A DNA stretch of 64,000 nt from Pseudorhodobacter antarcticus. GTDB lineage: Bacteria; Pseudomonadota; Alphaproteobacteria; Rhodobacterales; Rhodobacteraceae. The notes under the pieces are model-generated. The model ran no database searches, was not told the origin of the DNA, and worked only from the letters and a program-made list of their open reading frames with translations. Positions 35,188 to 45,047 of the stretch are shown here, piece after piece. The stretch spans positions 42,370-106,369 of the forward strand of contig NZ_FOCO01000010.1 of the NCBI RefSeq assembly GCF_900110135.1. The letters are read 5' to 3'. Position 1 is the stretch's first letter. Each line of letters begins with the position of its first letter. A program made the translations under genes and the position numbers.

Positions 35188-35616
35188 GGATTGCGCGTGC
35201 GATTTACGGGGTGCATCGCGCGCGATACTTTGGCCAATATATTGTTTTAAATAGGTTTTGTTTTTTTGTTAACCAAATTTTAAGGAAATAGATCGCGACA
35301 AATCGCGGTTTTGGTCGCGATTTTGGTAGCGCGGGCCTTCGCGCCCTTTGCCAAGCGGGCGGCCCATCCAACACGAGAGTGGCGGTTCATACATAGCGGC
35401 GGTTTTGCGCTTGGGCGCGAGGCGGGCGCGGGTTAGGCGATGCCGAATCGGGTGAGGGCCATAGAGGCGCTTGCGATCATTAGGGCCATCGCTGTGGGGC
35501 GGTTGCGGGCCCAGATTCCACCCCTTTGCCCTGTTGCGTCTACGCCAAAAGGGGGCGGCGTTGGAAATGAAAACGGGGGGCGCTTGGCCCCCCGCATCAA
35601 GGTTTTTAAGGCAATA
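35188..35616. other. 429-bp stretch without a gene
   Basis: No supported reading frame. 35220-35290 is clearly AT-rich relative to its surroundings. A perfect inverted repeat, AAATCGCG (35300-35307) and CGCGATTT (35316-35323), may end the DUF1963 transcript. The right end holds the terminator of the NCS2 permease gene. Confidence 0.7.
35567..35594 (-). terminator. Rho-independent terminator of the NCS2 permease gene
   Basis: On the minus strand a 7-bp GC stem, CGGGGGG (35588-35594) with CCCCCCG (35574-35580), encloses a 7-nt loop and runs into TTTTC. It begins 23 bp after the stop codon. Confidence 0.8.
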
Positions 35617-37104
35617 TTAGTGGTCAGCCTGCGCTGCAGCTTTGCGTGCGTCCGCTTCCGACCCGCTGGCCCCGTTGAAAAACAGGTTCAGCAAAACAGC
35701 CGCGATGGAGGCGAGCAAGATGCCGCTTTCGATCAACGGGTGGATGACATGGGGCAGCCACATCATGTAATTTGGCGCGATCAAGGGGATCATGCCAAAG
35801 CCCAGCGATACGGCGACGATGAACAGGTTAAAGCGGTTGCCCGCAAAATCCACGCCTGCGGCCAGAATACGGATGCCCGTGGCTGCAACCATACCAAACA
35901 TCACAAGGCCAGCACCGCCAAGGATTGCTGTTGGCAACGCCTCTACCAGCACGGCCATTTTTGGGGTGAGGCCCAAAACGATCAGGATAAGACCACCGGC
36001 CACCGCGATGTAACGGCTTTTGATGCCTGTCACGCCCACAAGCCCTACGTTTTGCGAAAAGCTGGTATAGGGGAAGGTGTTGAAGATGCCGCCGATGATG
36101 GTGCCCAAACCGTCGACGCGCAGGCCAGCGGCCAGACGTTCTTGGGTGATTTTGCGGCCTGTCATGTCACCAAGCGCCAAGAACATACCGGTGGATTCGA
36201 TCATCACCACGATCATCACCAAAGTCATTGTGATAATCATGACCGGGTCAAACACGGGCATGCCGAAGTGGAACGGGGTGATCAACGCGAACCATTGCGC
36301 ATCGGCCACTTTGTCGAAATGCATCAGGCCCAAGGCGGCGGCCATAACGCCACCGATCACAATGCCCAAAAGCACGGCGATGTTGGACACGAAGCCTTTG
36401 CCAAACTTGGCGATCATCAGGATGGACAGCAACACCACGGCAGAAATGCTCATGTTTTGCAGGCTGGCGTAGTTGGGGTTGTTGACGGTGGGCGACAGGC
36501 CCAGACCCGCTGGAATTGGCGGGATGGTGGAGCCTGCGGCGGCGGCCAGATCCTTGACCTGCGTTAGCCAAGCGGCGTGTTCAGGGTTCACGATTTTGAC
36601 GGCTGTTGGACCGACGGGGACGCCGAAAATCCAGTTAATCCCGATGCGCATCAAGGTGACGCCGATGACCAAAATGATGGTGCCGGTGACGACGGGTGGG
36701 AAAAAGCGCAGCATTTTGGAGACAATCGGCGCTATCAACAACGCGATGATACCCGCCCCGATGATAGACCCGAAGATAAGTTGCGCGCCGGCGTAACCGG
36801 GGTTTTGGGCGCCGATGGCGACCATTGGACCGACGGAAGCGAAGGTGACGCCCATCATCACGGGCATTTGGATGCCGAAAAAGCGGGTCGCGCCCAAGGA
36901 TTGGATGATGGTCACGATACCGCAGACAAAAAGGTCAGCGGAGATCAGGAACGCCACGTCTTTGGGTTCGAGTTGCAGGACGCGGCCGACGATCAGGGGC
37001 ACAGCGATTGCGCCCGCATACATCACCAGCACATGTTGCAGGCCCAACGTAAACAGCACGGGGGTTGGTAGAATCTCATCTACCGGTTTTACGTCTTTGG
37101 TCAC
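35617..37104 (-). CDS. NCS2 nucleobase:cation symporter (xanthine/urate permease type)
   Basis: 495 residues with about 12 to 14 membrane spans. The NCS2 signature is QNVGLVGVTGIKSRY, and the binding-site helix includes MIESTGMFLALGDMTGR. Because the next genes degrade urate and allantoin, a purine such as urate or xanthine is the likely substrate. The start is GTG 37104 with GGGAGGAA 7 nt upstream. It is the last gene of the minus-strand puuE-uraD, allE, allA series. Confidence 0.9.
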   Translation of the reverse strand: MTKDVKPVDEILPTPVLFTLGLQHVLVMYAGAIAVPLIVGRVLQLEPKDVAFLISADLFVCGIVTIIQSLGATRFFGIQMPVMMGVTFASVGPMVAIGAQNPGYAGAQLIFGSIIGAGIIALLIAPIVSKMLRFFPPVVTGTIILVIGVTLMRIGINWIFGVPVGPTAVKIVNPEHAAWLTQVKDLAAAAGSTIPPIPAGLGLSPTVNNPNYASLQNMSISAVVLLSILMIAKFGKGFVSNIAVLLGIVIGGVMAAALGLMHFDKVADAQWFALITPFHFGMPVFDPVMIITMTLVMIVVMIESTGMFLALGDMTGRKITQERLAAGLRVDGLGTIIGGIFNTFPYTSFSQNVGLVGVTGIKSRYIAVAGGLILIVLGLTPKMAVLVEALPTAILGGAGLVMFGMVAATGIRILAAGVDFAGNRFNLFIVAVSLGFGMIPLIAPNYMMWLPHVIHPLIESGILLASIAAVLLNLFFNGASGSEADARKAAAQADH

Positions 37105-37183
37105 TTTATGGTTCCTCCCATCAAGGGTTTGGGGTTTGTTTTTTCAAGCTGCGTGCCGCCCCAACCGCACCGCCCGTCCGTCA

Positions 37184-37708
37184 TCACGGCGCCCGGCCTC
37201 CTCCGGTCGCGGGCGCCGTGGGGGAAATACCCGGGGCCGTGACGACCCAAGGCAATGCGAATATGTGTTCTTCAAGGTTTGGCGTGGGGCCAATCCGGTC
37301 CACCACGGCAAAAAGGCCGGGGGCGTGGAGGGGGGTGAGGACGCCGTGCCACGTGCCGCGGTGCAGGTTGATGCCTTGCGCGCCGTTGGTGATAAAAGCG
37401 CGGGGGGGGGCATCGGGGGCGGTGGTGACGATGACGAGGAACGGGTGCTGGGTCATCGGCAGGAACGCTTGGGAACCGTCGGGGTGACGTTCGACCAGAT
37501 CGAGCGTGTAGGGGAAGCTACGCGCCTGCGCGTGGAAGATGGAGATGCCGGTGCGCGCGTCGCCCACGTCGATTTGGGCGCGGTCATGGAAGCGGCCGCA
37601 CAGCCCTTGGTTGATCATCTTGTCGGGGGTGCCTGTAGCGTCCAGCACATCGCCAAAGGGGGCGAAGGCATGGGCGGTGAGGGGTTCTGGGGTGATGATG
37701 CGTGTCAT
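37184..37708 (-). CDS. allA: Ureidoglycolate lyase
   Basis: 174 residues, cupin-like fold. Signatures: FAPFGDVL near the N-terminus, SIFHAQARSFPYTLDLVERHPDGSQAF (split: LVERHPDGSQAF is the family core), and LHRGTWHGVLTPL. It splits ureidoglycolate into glyoxylate and urea, the last step of allantoin breakdown. It lies downstream of allE across a 121-bp gap that carries a dispersed repeat copy. Confidence 0.92.
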   Translation of the reverse strand: MTRIITPEPLTAHAFAPFGDVLDATGTPDKMINQGLCGRFHDRAQIDVGDARTGISIFHAQARSFPYTLDLVERHPDGSQAFLPMTQHPFLVIVTTAPDAPPRAFITNGAQGINLHRGTWHGVLTPLHAPGLFAVVDRIGPTPNLEEHIFALPWVVTAPGISPTAPATGGGRAP

Positions 37709-37801
37709 TGCGGCCTTTGGGTTTGGTGGCGGGCAGCCGGGGGTTTCACGTCCCCGCGCCGGCTGGTTCTTGAACCAGTGGCGAACAAGCCGCCGCCCCT
37801 G

Positions 37802-37825
37802 TGAGGTATTTTTACCAAGATGAAT
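37802..37825 (+). repeat. Dispersed repeat copy before allA
   Basis: TGAGGTATTTTTACCAAGAT followed by GAATT, in the gap between allE and allA. Just before it are a GGGGGTTTCAC stretch and further GC-rich inverted bits, similar to the sequence beside the copy at 54.7 kb. Confidence 0.65.
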
Positions 37826-37829
37826 TGGA

Positions 37830-38659
<830 letters not shown>

Positions 38660-38663
<4 letters not shown>

Positions 38664-40075
38664 GGCAGCATATCCTTTAGGCGCAGGTCTGCGATGCGTT
38701 CGACTTGCGCGCAGGCGGTGGTGAATTCGGTTTGGGTGTCGTTGCCGATGCGGGTTTTGAAGGCGGCGAGGATGCTGTCCTTGGTTTGATCGCGCACGGC
38801 GATGATGAAGGGAAAGCCGTGTTTGGCGACGTAATCGGTGTTGAGCGATTGGAAGGTGGCGCGTTCGGCATCGGTGAGGCTGTCCAGCGCTGCGCTGGCC
38901 TGCTCGGCGGTGCTTTCGGCAGTCAGGCGTTTGGCGGCGGCGAGCTTGCCTGCGAGGTCGGGGTGGGCGGCCAGGACGCCCATACGCTCGGCCGGGGTGG
39001 CGGAACGGAACATGCGACACAGGGCGTTGTGCAGGCCCACGGCGCTGTCATGGGCTGGGCCGAGTTCCAGCGCGTGGGCGCGGTCGGCAATCCATGGGGA
39101 GTGTTCAAAAATGGAGCCAAATTTAGCGGTGAAGGTGGCGCGGTCCATTTGGCTGGGGCGGTCGCGGCGGGTGTGGGCGTGGTGGGCGGCCCAATGTGCC
39201 GCGATATCCATGCGGCGGGGGAACCAGACGCCCTCAAAGCCTTGGGCGTAATCCAAGAACCGCATCAGGCCCGCGATTTTGCCGGGACGCCCGATGAGGC
39301 GGCAATGCAGGCCGATGGAGAACATCTTGGCCGCCCCTGCCCCGCCTTCGGCATAGAGCACGTCAAAGCTGTCTTTGAGGTATTGGAAGAACTGCTGCCC
39401 TTCAATGTAACCCGGCGCGGTGGCGAAACGCATATCATTCGCCTCCAGCGTATAGGGGATGATGAGTTGGTCGCGCATCCCAAATTCCATCCAATGCGGC
39501 AGATCATCGTCGTAAGTGTCTGAAATCCAATCAAAACCGCCTTCTTCGGCCACCAAGCGCACGGTGTTGACGGAACAGCGGCCCGTGTACCAGCCGCGCG
39601 GGCGGGTGCCGACGACTTCGGTGTGCAGGCGCACGGCTTCGGCTATCGATGCGCGCTCTTCCGCCTCGGGCATGTCTTTGTGTTCGACCCATTTCAGACC
39701 GTGAGAGGCGATTTCCCAATCGGCGGCTTTCATGGCCGCGACCTGTTCGGGATTGCGCGCAAGGGCGGTGGCGACGCCGTAAACGGTGACCGGAATGGCG
39801 CGGGAAGTGAAAAGTTGGTGCAAGCGCCAGAAGCCTGCGCGCGCGCCGTAATCGTAAAGCGATTCCATGTTCCAGTGGCGTTTGCCGGGCCAAGGGGCAG
39901 CGCCTGCGATGTCGGACAAGAACGCCTCGGACGCCGCATCGCCATGTAGGACGTTGTTTTCGCCGCCTTCTTCATAATTCAGGACCAGCGATATCGCAAT
40001 TTTAGCATCATTGGGCCAGCGGGCATCGGGCGGGTTGGCGCCATAGCCTGTCATATTGCGGGGGTATCTGTTCAC
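38660..40075 (-). CDS. Fused allantoinase (PuuE type) and OHCU decarboxylase (UraD)
   Basis: 471 residues with two enzymes in one chain. Residues 1 to about 305 are a polysaccharide-deacetylase-fold allantoinase of the PuuE kind, not the metal-dependent AllB: NYEEGGENN, WEIASHGLKWVEHKDMPE, RPRGWYTGR. From about 310 comes UraD, with FEHSPWIADRA, HPDLAGKLA and FPFIIAVR; it decarboxylates OHCU to (S)-allantoin. The fusion joins consecutive steps of urate breakdown. It is divergent from uraH, which supplies OHCU, across 153 bp. Confidence 0.92.
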
Positions 40076-40123
40076 GCTGGCCTCCTACATTTGGGCTTTT
40101 GCTTGTTTATGCCGAACAACCTG

Positions 40124-40146
40124 CAAAATTTTACAAATAAATTTTG
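40124..40146. promoter_or_regulatory. Inverted repeat, candidate operator for the urate genes
   Basis: CAAAATTT-N7-AAATTTTG, perfect 8-bp arms, in the divergent gap between puuE-uraD and uraH. It is AT-rich in a GC-rich background and placed where a repressor could control both directions. The regulator is unknown. Confidence 0.45.
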
Positions 40147-40228
40147 AAAGACTTACAACGCAAGTAAGAGGTCGCCAGAGAGGCGCGAATACGGCAGGAT
40201 TGGGCGAAATTGACCAAGGAGGCAAGCG

Positions 40229-40588
40229 ATGGCTGCGGGAAAATTGACGACGCATGTGTTGGATACGGCGCGGGGCAAACCTGCGGCGGGGGTGACGATC
40301 ACGCTGTTTCGGGTGACGGATGCGGGTTTGGTGCGGGTGACGCAGACGGTGACCAATGCGGACGGGCGCACGGATGCGCCGATGCTGGCGGGCGCAGATT
40401 TGACCGTTGGCGTGTATGAATTGTTGTTTGAGGCGGGGAATTACCTGCGCGAAAGCGGCCAAGCGGCAGGGGATGTGTTGTTTTTGGACGCGATTCCCAT
40501 TCGGTTTGGTGTGCCGGATGCGGGCGCGCATTACCATGTGCCGTTGTTGATTAGCCCGTTTGCCTATTCGACCTATCGCGGGAGTTGA
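40229..40588 (+). CDS. uraH: 5-hydroxyisourate hydrolase
   Basis: 119 residues, transthyretin-like fold. Starts KLTTHVLDTARGKPA with the catalytic His, and ends in the diagnostic YRGS. It converts 5-hydroxyisourate to OHCU, the substrate of UraD. ATG 40229 has AAGGAGG 8 nt upstream. No uricase or xanthine dehydrogenase gene is in the window. Confidence 0.95.
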   Translation: MAAGKLTTHVLDTARGKPAAGVTITLFRVTDAGLVRVTQTVTNADGRTDAPMLAGADLTVGVYELLFEAGNYLRESGQAAGDVLFLDAIPIRFGVPDAGAHYHVPLLISPFAYSTYRGS

Positions 40589-40690
40589 GTTTGGGCGGCC
40601 GGGTTTGGGCGGGTGGATTTAGAACGACTCTAAACCTTGACTTTGCAGGGCGTGGGGCGCATATCAGAGTAGAATTGTCGGAGATAGAGA

Positions 40691-41251
40691 ATGTTCATCC
40701 AGACCGAATCCACCCCGAACCCCGCCACGCTGAAATTCCTGCCCGGCCAGACCGTGCTGGAGATGGGGACAGCCGATTTTCCAAGCCGTGAGGCAGGGGA
40801 CGCATCGCCACTGGCGCGCCGTATTTTTGCAACGGGCGATGTGGCAGGTGTGTTTTTTGGTAATGATTTTGTCACCGTGACCAAGGTGGAAAGCGCGGAT
40901 TGGGACCATATTAAGCCCGCCATTTTGGGCGCGATTATGGAGCATTACCAGTCGGGTGCTGCGGTGCTGGACGGGGAGCCTGTGGCATCGGGGCATGCCG
41001 AGCATACGGGCGAGCATGGTGATATTGTGGCCCAGATCAAAGAGCTGCTGGACACCCGCGTGCGCCCTGCGGTGGCGCAAGATGGTGGCGATATTACGTT
41101 CCACGGGTTTGACCGGGGTGTGGTTTATTTGCACATGCAAGGGGCCTGTGCGGGCTGCCCATCATCAACCTTGACCCTGAAGATGGGGATTGAGAATTTG
41201 CTGCGCCATTATATCCCCGAGGTGCTGGAGGTGCGGCCCGTTGCCGCCTGA
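40691..41251 (+). CDS. Nfu-type iron-sulfur cluster scaffold/carrier
   Basis: 186 residues. N-terminal Nfu domain (MFIQTESTPNPATLKFLPG) and C-terminal NifU-like domain with the cluster-binding CxxC in GACAGCPSSTLTLKMGIE. It binds and delivers a [4Fe-4S] cluster to apoproteins. The eukaryote-like NFU1 layout is common in alphaproteobacteria. The end overlaps the tsaB start. Confidence 0.92.
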   Translation: MFIQTESTPNPATLKFLPGQTVLEMGTADFPSREAGDASPLARRIFATGDVAGVFFGNDFVTVTKVESADWDHIKPAILGAIMEHYQSGAAVLDGEPVASGHAEHTGEHGDIVAQIKELLDTRVRPAVAQDGGDITFHGFDRGVVYLHMQGACAGCPSSTLTLKMGIENLLRHYIPEVLEVRPVAA

Positions 41252-41885
41252 ACAGCCCTTGCTGGCGTTTGACACATCGGCCGCACATTGTGCGGCCGCT
41301 TTGTTGTGGCGCGGCGACATTGTGGCGCAGGTGCGCGAACCGATGGCCAAAGGGCAGGTCGAACGCCTGATGCCGATGATCGAGGAGATGTTGGCGGGCG
41401 TGGGCCTGCACTGGCGCGATTTGGGGGCGATTGCGGTGGGTGTGGGGCCGGGGAATTTTACCGGAATTCGGATTTCGGTGGCGGCGGCGCGGGGGCTTGC
41501 GTTGGGGTTGGGCGTGCCTGCGGTGGGCGTGACCGGGCCAGAAGCGTTGGCGTATGGCCGCGGCGGGTTGCTGCGGGTGGCGACCCCTGCGGCGCGCGGG
41601 GCTTTGTATTTGCAGGATTTTGGTGGAGAGGCACCGCTGGGGCCAATCCGAGAGGGGCATGTGGACGGCGCTGAATTTTGGCCCGGCCCCGGTGTAGCGA
41701 TGATTGGCGATTGGCCAGAGGGGCGGGGTGCTGTTTGCCCGGACCCTGCGGCGCGCGTGTGCGCGATTGCCTTTGTAGGCGCGCGCAAGGTGACGGCGGG
41801 CGCGGGATTGCCTGCGCCGTTTTACTTGCGGGCGGCCGATGCCGCCCCACCAAGCGACCCGCCGCCCGTGATCCTTGACGCATGA
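41241..41885 (+). CDS. tsaB: tRNA t6A biosynthesis protein TsaB
   Basis: 214 residues, ASKHA-fold, LLAFDTSAAHCAAAL at the N-terminus and GVGPGNFTGIRISVAAARGLALGLG as the family core. With TsaD and TsaE it makes N6-threonylcarbamoyladenosine at position 37 of ANN-decoding tRNAs. The start is TTG 41241, overlapping the Nfu gene by 11 bp. It is followed by rimI through an ATGA overlap. Confidence 0.9.
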   Translation: MPPEQPLLAFDTSAAHCAAALLWRGDIVAQVREPMAKGQVERLMPMIEEMLAGVGLHWRDLGAIAVGVGPGNFTGIRISVAAARGLALGLGVPAVGVTGPEALAYGRGGLLRVATPAARGALYLQDFGGEAPLGPIREGHVDGAEFWPGPGVAMIGDWPEGRGAVCPDPAARVCAIAFVGARKVTAGAGLPAPFYLRAADAAPPSDPPPVILDA

Positions 41886-42343
41886 CACCGGACGCATTGG
41901 CCAGCCTGCATGCGCGCTGTTTTATCACACCTGCACCGTGGTCTGCGGCGGCGTTTGCCGGGCTGCAAGACAGCTTTGGCGCCTTTACCCTTGGCGATGC
42001 GCGCGGGTTTGTGATGGGCCGCGTGGTGCTGGAGGTGGCGGAGGTGTTGACGCTGGCCGTGGACCCGGAGGCGCGGCGGGTGGGGGTGGCGCGGGCGCTG
42101 ATGCTGGGGTTTCATGACGTGGCGCGCGGTATGGGGGCGCAAGAGGCGTTTTTGGAGGTGGCGGCGGATAACGTGGCGGCGATTACCCTTTATCAATCAT
42201 TGGGATATGCGCAGGTTGGGCGGCGGCGCGGGTATTACGCGGTTGCGGGCGCTGTGGCATTGGACGGGTTGGTGATGCAGCGCGCGCTGTCTGGCCAGCG
42301 TTTGCCGCAAGGGCAAGATTTGGGCGGGGCGGGCAAAACTTGA
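41882..42343 (+). CDS. rimI: GNAT acetyltransferase (RimI-like)
   Basis: 153 residues. The acetyl-CoA-binding segment is LTLAVDPEARRVGVARAL, followed by AFLEVAADNVAAITLYQSLGYAQVGRRRGYY, the pattern of RimI, which acetylates the N-terminal Ala of ribosomal protein S18. It starts in the tsaB stop codon. The tsaB-rimI order is a conserved pair. Confidence 0.85.
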   Translation: MTPDALASLHARCFITPAPWSAAAFAGLQDSFGAFTLGDARGFVMGRVVLEVAEVLTLAVDPEARRVGVARALMLGFHDVARGMGAQEAFLEVAADNVAAITLYQSLGYAQVGRRRGYYAVAGAVALDGLVMQRALSGQRLPQGQDLGGAGKT

Positions 42344-42403
42344 CCGCTTGGCCGAATTACGCCGGACCGGGGCAATTGCCTATTGACCCTTTGCCCCAAT
42401 CCC

Positions 42404-42417
42404 GCCCAAATTTGGGC
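42404..42417. promoter_or_regulatory. Perfect palindrome upstream of the BMP transporter operon
   Basis: GCCCAAATTTGGGC, 66 bp before the substrate-binding protein gene. It could be an operator or an attenuating hairpin. There is a TTGACC at 42383 to 42388 but no clear -10 partner, so no promoter is assigned. Confidence 0.3.
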
Positions 42418-42482
42418 AGGACCCACCGCCCCCAAAGGGGGATTCTGTAAGGTGGCAAAAATATAACCGGGAGACGATACAC

Positions 42483-43478
42483 ATGAGCCTGATGAAACAC
42501 CTGACTGCGGCGACGGCCACGATTGCGCTGACCGCTGGCATGGCCGCGGCCGAGCCTGCGCTGATTTTCGACCTTGGCGGCAAGTTTGACAAATCGTTTA
42601 ACGAGGCCGCCTATGAGGGGGCGCAGCGTTGGGCCAAAGAAACTGGCGGGACGTATAAAGAGCTGGAAATGCAGTCCGAAGCCCAGCGCGAGCAGGCGTT
42701 ACGCCGTTTGGCAGAATCGGGCGCGAACCCGGTTGTGATGACCGGTTTCGCGTTTGGTGATGTGTTGGCGCAGGTTGCCCCAGATTTTCCAGACACCAAA
42801 TTTGCGATCATCGACATGGTGGTGGACCAGCCCAACGTGAAATCGGTGGTCTTCACCGAGGAGCAGGGGTCGTTTTTGGTGGGCATGATGGCCGCGATGG
42901 CATCCAAAACCAACACTGTTGGGTTTATCGGCGGCATGGACATTCCGTTGATCCGTAAATTCGCTTGCGGTTATGCCCAAGGCGTGAAAGCGGCGAACCC
43001 GGATGCGACCGTGATTGCCAACATGACAGGCACAACGCCTGCCGCATGGAATGACCCGGTAAAGGGTGGCGAATTGGCCAAAGCGCAGAAAAGCCAAGGC
43101 GCTGACGTGATTTATGCGGCAGCGGGCGGCACTGGTTTGGGCGTGTTGCAAGCGGCGGCTGATGAAGGGATTTTGGCGGTTGGTGTTGACAGCAACCAAA
43201 ACCATTTGCAGCCCGGCACCGTTTTGACATCCATGCTGAAGCGTGTGGATAACGCTGTTTACGCAGCCTTCACCGAAGGTACGGAAATGACCGCTGGCGT
43301 CAATGTTATGGACCTTGCCGCAGGTGGCGTGGGCTATGCGATGGATGACAACAACGCAGCACTGGTTTCGGATGAGATGAAAGCAGCGGTTGAGGCGGCA
43401 TCGGCGGCGATCATCGCGGGCACGACCGTGGTTCACGACTATATGTCTGACGAAACCTGTCCGGCGTTGACGTTCTAA
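42483..43478 (+). CDS. BMP-family ABC substrate-binding protein (nucleoside type)
   Basis: 331 residues, periplasmic. The signal peptide is about 1-23 (ends GMAAAEPA). The basic membrane protein fold shows IFDLGGKFDKSFNEAAYEGA, VGFIGGMDIPLIRKFACGY and VGVDSNQNHL. Characterised relatives (PnrA, BmpA, NupN) bind purine nucleosides. A GGGAGA site precedes ATG 42483. It is the first gene of a four-gene transporter operon. Confidence 0.92.
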   Translation: MSLMKHLTAATATIALTAGMAAAEPALIFDLGGKFDKSFNEAAYEGAQRWAKETGGTYKELEMQSEAQREQALRRLAESGANPVVMTGFAFGDVLAQVAPDFPDTKFAIIDMVVDQPNVKSVVFTEEQGSFLVGMMAAMASKTNTVGFIGGMDIPLIRKFACGYAQGVKAANPDATVIANMTGTTPAAWNDPVKGGELAKAQKSQGADVIYAAAGGTGLGVLQAAADEGILAVGVDSNQNHLQPGTVLTSMLKRVDNAVYAAFTEGTEMTAGVNVMDLAAGGVGYAMDDNNAALVSDEMKAAVEAASAAIIAGTTVVHDYMSDETCPALTF

Positions 43479-45047
43479 ATGACGGATACGGGACATACGG
43501 GGCGGCAGGAAACTGCCGCCCCAACCGATTTGCCGCTGGCGATTGAGCTGCGCGGGATTTCGAAATCGTTTGGTTCGGTGCAGGCCAACAAGGATATTTC
43601 GATCAAAGTTGCCAAAGGGTCGATCCACGGGATTATCGGGGAAAATGGCGCGGGCAAGTCGACGTTGATGTCGATCCTTTACGGGTTTTACAAGGCGGAC
43701 GCGGGCGAGATTTATATCGCAGGCCGTTTGACCCCTATTCCCGACAGCCAAAGCGCCATTCGGGCGGGCATTGGCATGGTGTTCCAGCATTTCAAACTGG
43801 TGCAGAATTTTACGGTGCTGGAAAACGTGATTTTGGGGGCCGAAGGCGGCGCCATGCTGCGCAAGGCAATGGCCAAAGCGCGCGAGACATTGGCCGCACT
43901 GGCCCGCGATTATGAATTGGACGTGGACCCCGATGCGGTGGTGGAGGACCTGTCGGTCGGCCACCAGCAGCGCGTGGAGATTTTGAAAGCGCTGTACCGG
44001 CAGGCCGATATTTTGATCTTGGACGAGCCGACGGGGGTTTTGACCCCTGCCGAAGCCGACCAATTGTTTCGCATTTTGAACGGCTTGCGCGATCAGGGCA
44101 AAACGGTGATCTTGATCACCCACAAGCTGCGCGAGATTATGGAAATTACGGATACCGTATCCGTGATGCGGCGCGGGCAGATGACGGCGACGGTGAAAAC
44201 GCGCGACACATCGCCTGAGGAATTGGCCGAGTTGATGGTGGGCCGCAAGGTGTTGCTGGCGGTGGAAAAACAGGCGGCAGCCCCCGGTGCGATGGTGCTG
44301 GAGGTGGAAAACCTGCGCGTGCGCGATGAGGCGGGGGTGGAGCGGCTGAAAGGCATTAGCCTGACCATTCGCGCGGGCGAGATTTTGGGCATTGCAGGCG
44401 TTGCCGGTAATGGCCAGTCGGAATTGCTGGAGGCGCTGGCGGGCATTGCGCGCGGTACGGGAACCGTGCGCCTGAACGGGGTGGAAATTGCGCTGACAGC
44501 CAGTGCGGACGGGCAAAGCAGACGGGCGCGCGGCATTGCGCATGTGCCCGAGGACCGCCAACATCTGGGCCTAATTATGGATTTTACGGCGTGGGAGAAT
44601 GTGGCGTTTGGATACCATCACGCGCCGGAATATCAGCATGGCCTGATTTTAATGAACAATGACGCCATTCGCGCCGATACCGTGTCCAAGATGGAACGCT
44701 ACGATGTGCGCCCGCCCATTCCCACATTGGCGGCCAAAAGTTTTTCGGGCGGCAACCAGCAAAAGATTGTGGTGGCGCGGGAAATGGACCGCAATCCGGA
44801 TTTGTTGCTGGTGGGGCAGCCGACGCGCGGTGTGGATATTGGCGCGATTGAATTTATCCACAAACAGATCGTGGCGTTGCGCGATACGGGCAAGGCGGTG
44901 CTGTTGGTGTCCGTGGAATTGGACGAGATTATGAGCCTGTCGGACCGGATTGCCGTGATGTTTGACGGGCAGATTATGGGGGAACGTGACCCCGCCACCA
45001 CGAATGAACGCGAATTGGGATTGTTGATGGCGGGGGTTGCCGAATGA
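43479..45047 (+). CDS. ABC transporter ATPase with two nucleotide-binding domains (NupO/YufO type)
   Basis: 522 residues. NBD1 has Walker A GENGAGKST, signature DLSVGHQQRVEIL and Walker B ILILDEPTGVLTP. NBD2 has the degenerate Walker A GVAGNGQSELL, normal for this sugar/nucleoside branch, signature FSGGNQQKIVVAREM, and LLLVGQPTRGVDIGA. It powers the nucleoside importer with the two permeases downstream. It starts at the base after the upstream stop. Confidence 0.93.
   Translation: MTDTGHTGRQETAAPTDLPLAIELRGISKSFGSVQANKDISIKVAKGSIHGIIGENGAGKSTLMSILYGFYKADAGEIYIAGRLTPIPDSQSAIRAGIGMVFQHFKLVQNFTVLENVILGAEGGAMLRKAMAKARETLAALARDYELDVDPDAVVEDLSVGHQQRVEILKALYRQADILILDEPTGVLTPAEADQLFRILNGLRDQGKTVILITHKLREIMEITDTVSVMRRGQMTATVKTRDTSPEELAELMVGRKVLLAVEKQAAAPGAMVLEVENLRVRDEAGVERLKGISLTIRAGEILGIAGVAGNGQSELLEALAGIARGTGTVRLNGVEIALTASADGQSRRARGIAHVPEDRQHLGLIMDFTAWENVAFGYHHAPEYQHGLILMNNDAIRADTVSKMERYDVRPPIPTLAAKSFSGGNQQKIVVAREMDRNPDLLLVGQPTRGVDIGAIEFIHKQIVALRDTGKAVLLVSVELDEIMSLSDRIAVMFDGQIMGERDPATTNERELGLLMAGVAE

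Noticed and set aside
35225..35260. A dif-like recombination site in the AT-rich patch
   Set aside because: It only loosely resembles dif, the two XerCD arms are not recognisable, and no skew data are available.
35440..36567. A 375-codon plus-strand reading frame opposite the NCS2 permease
   Set aside because: The permease on the minus strand has clear family motifs, and this frame is only its complement.
43479..45047. Degenerate Walker A in the second ATPase domain
   Set aside because: GNGQSELL in NBD2 is normal for sugar/nucleoside-type ABC ATPases.
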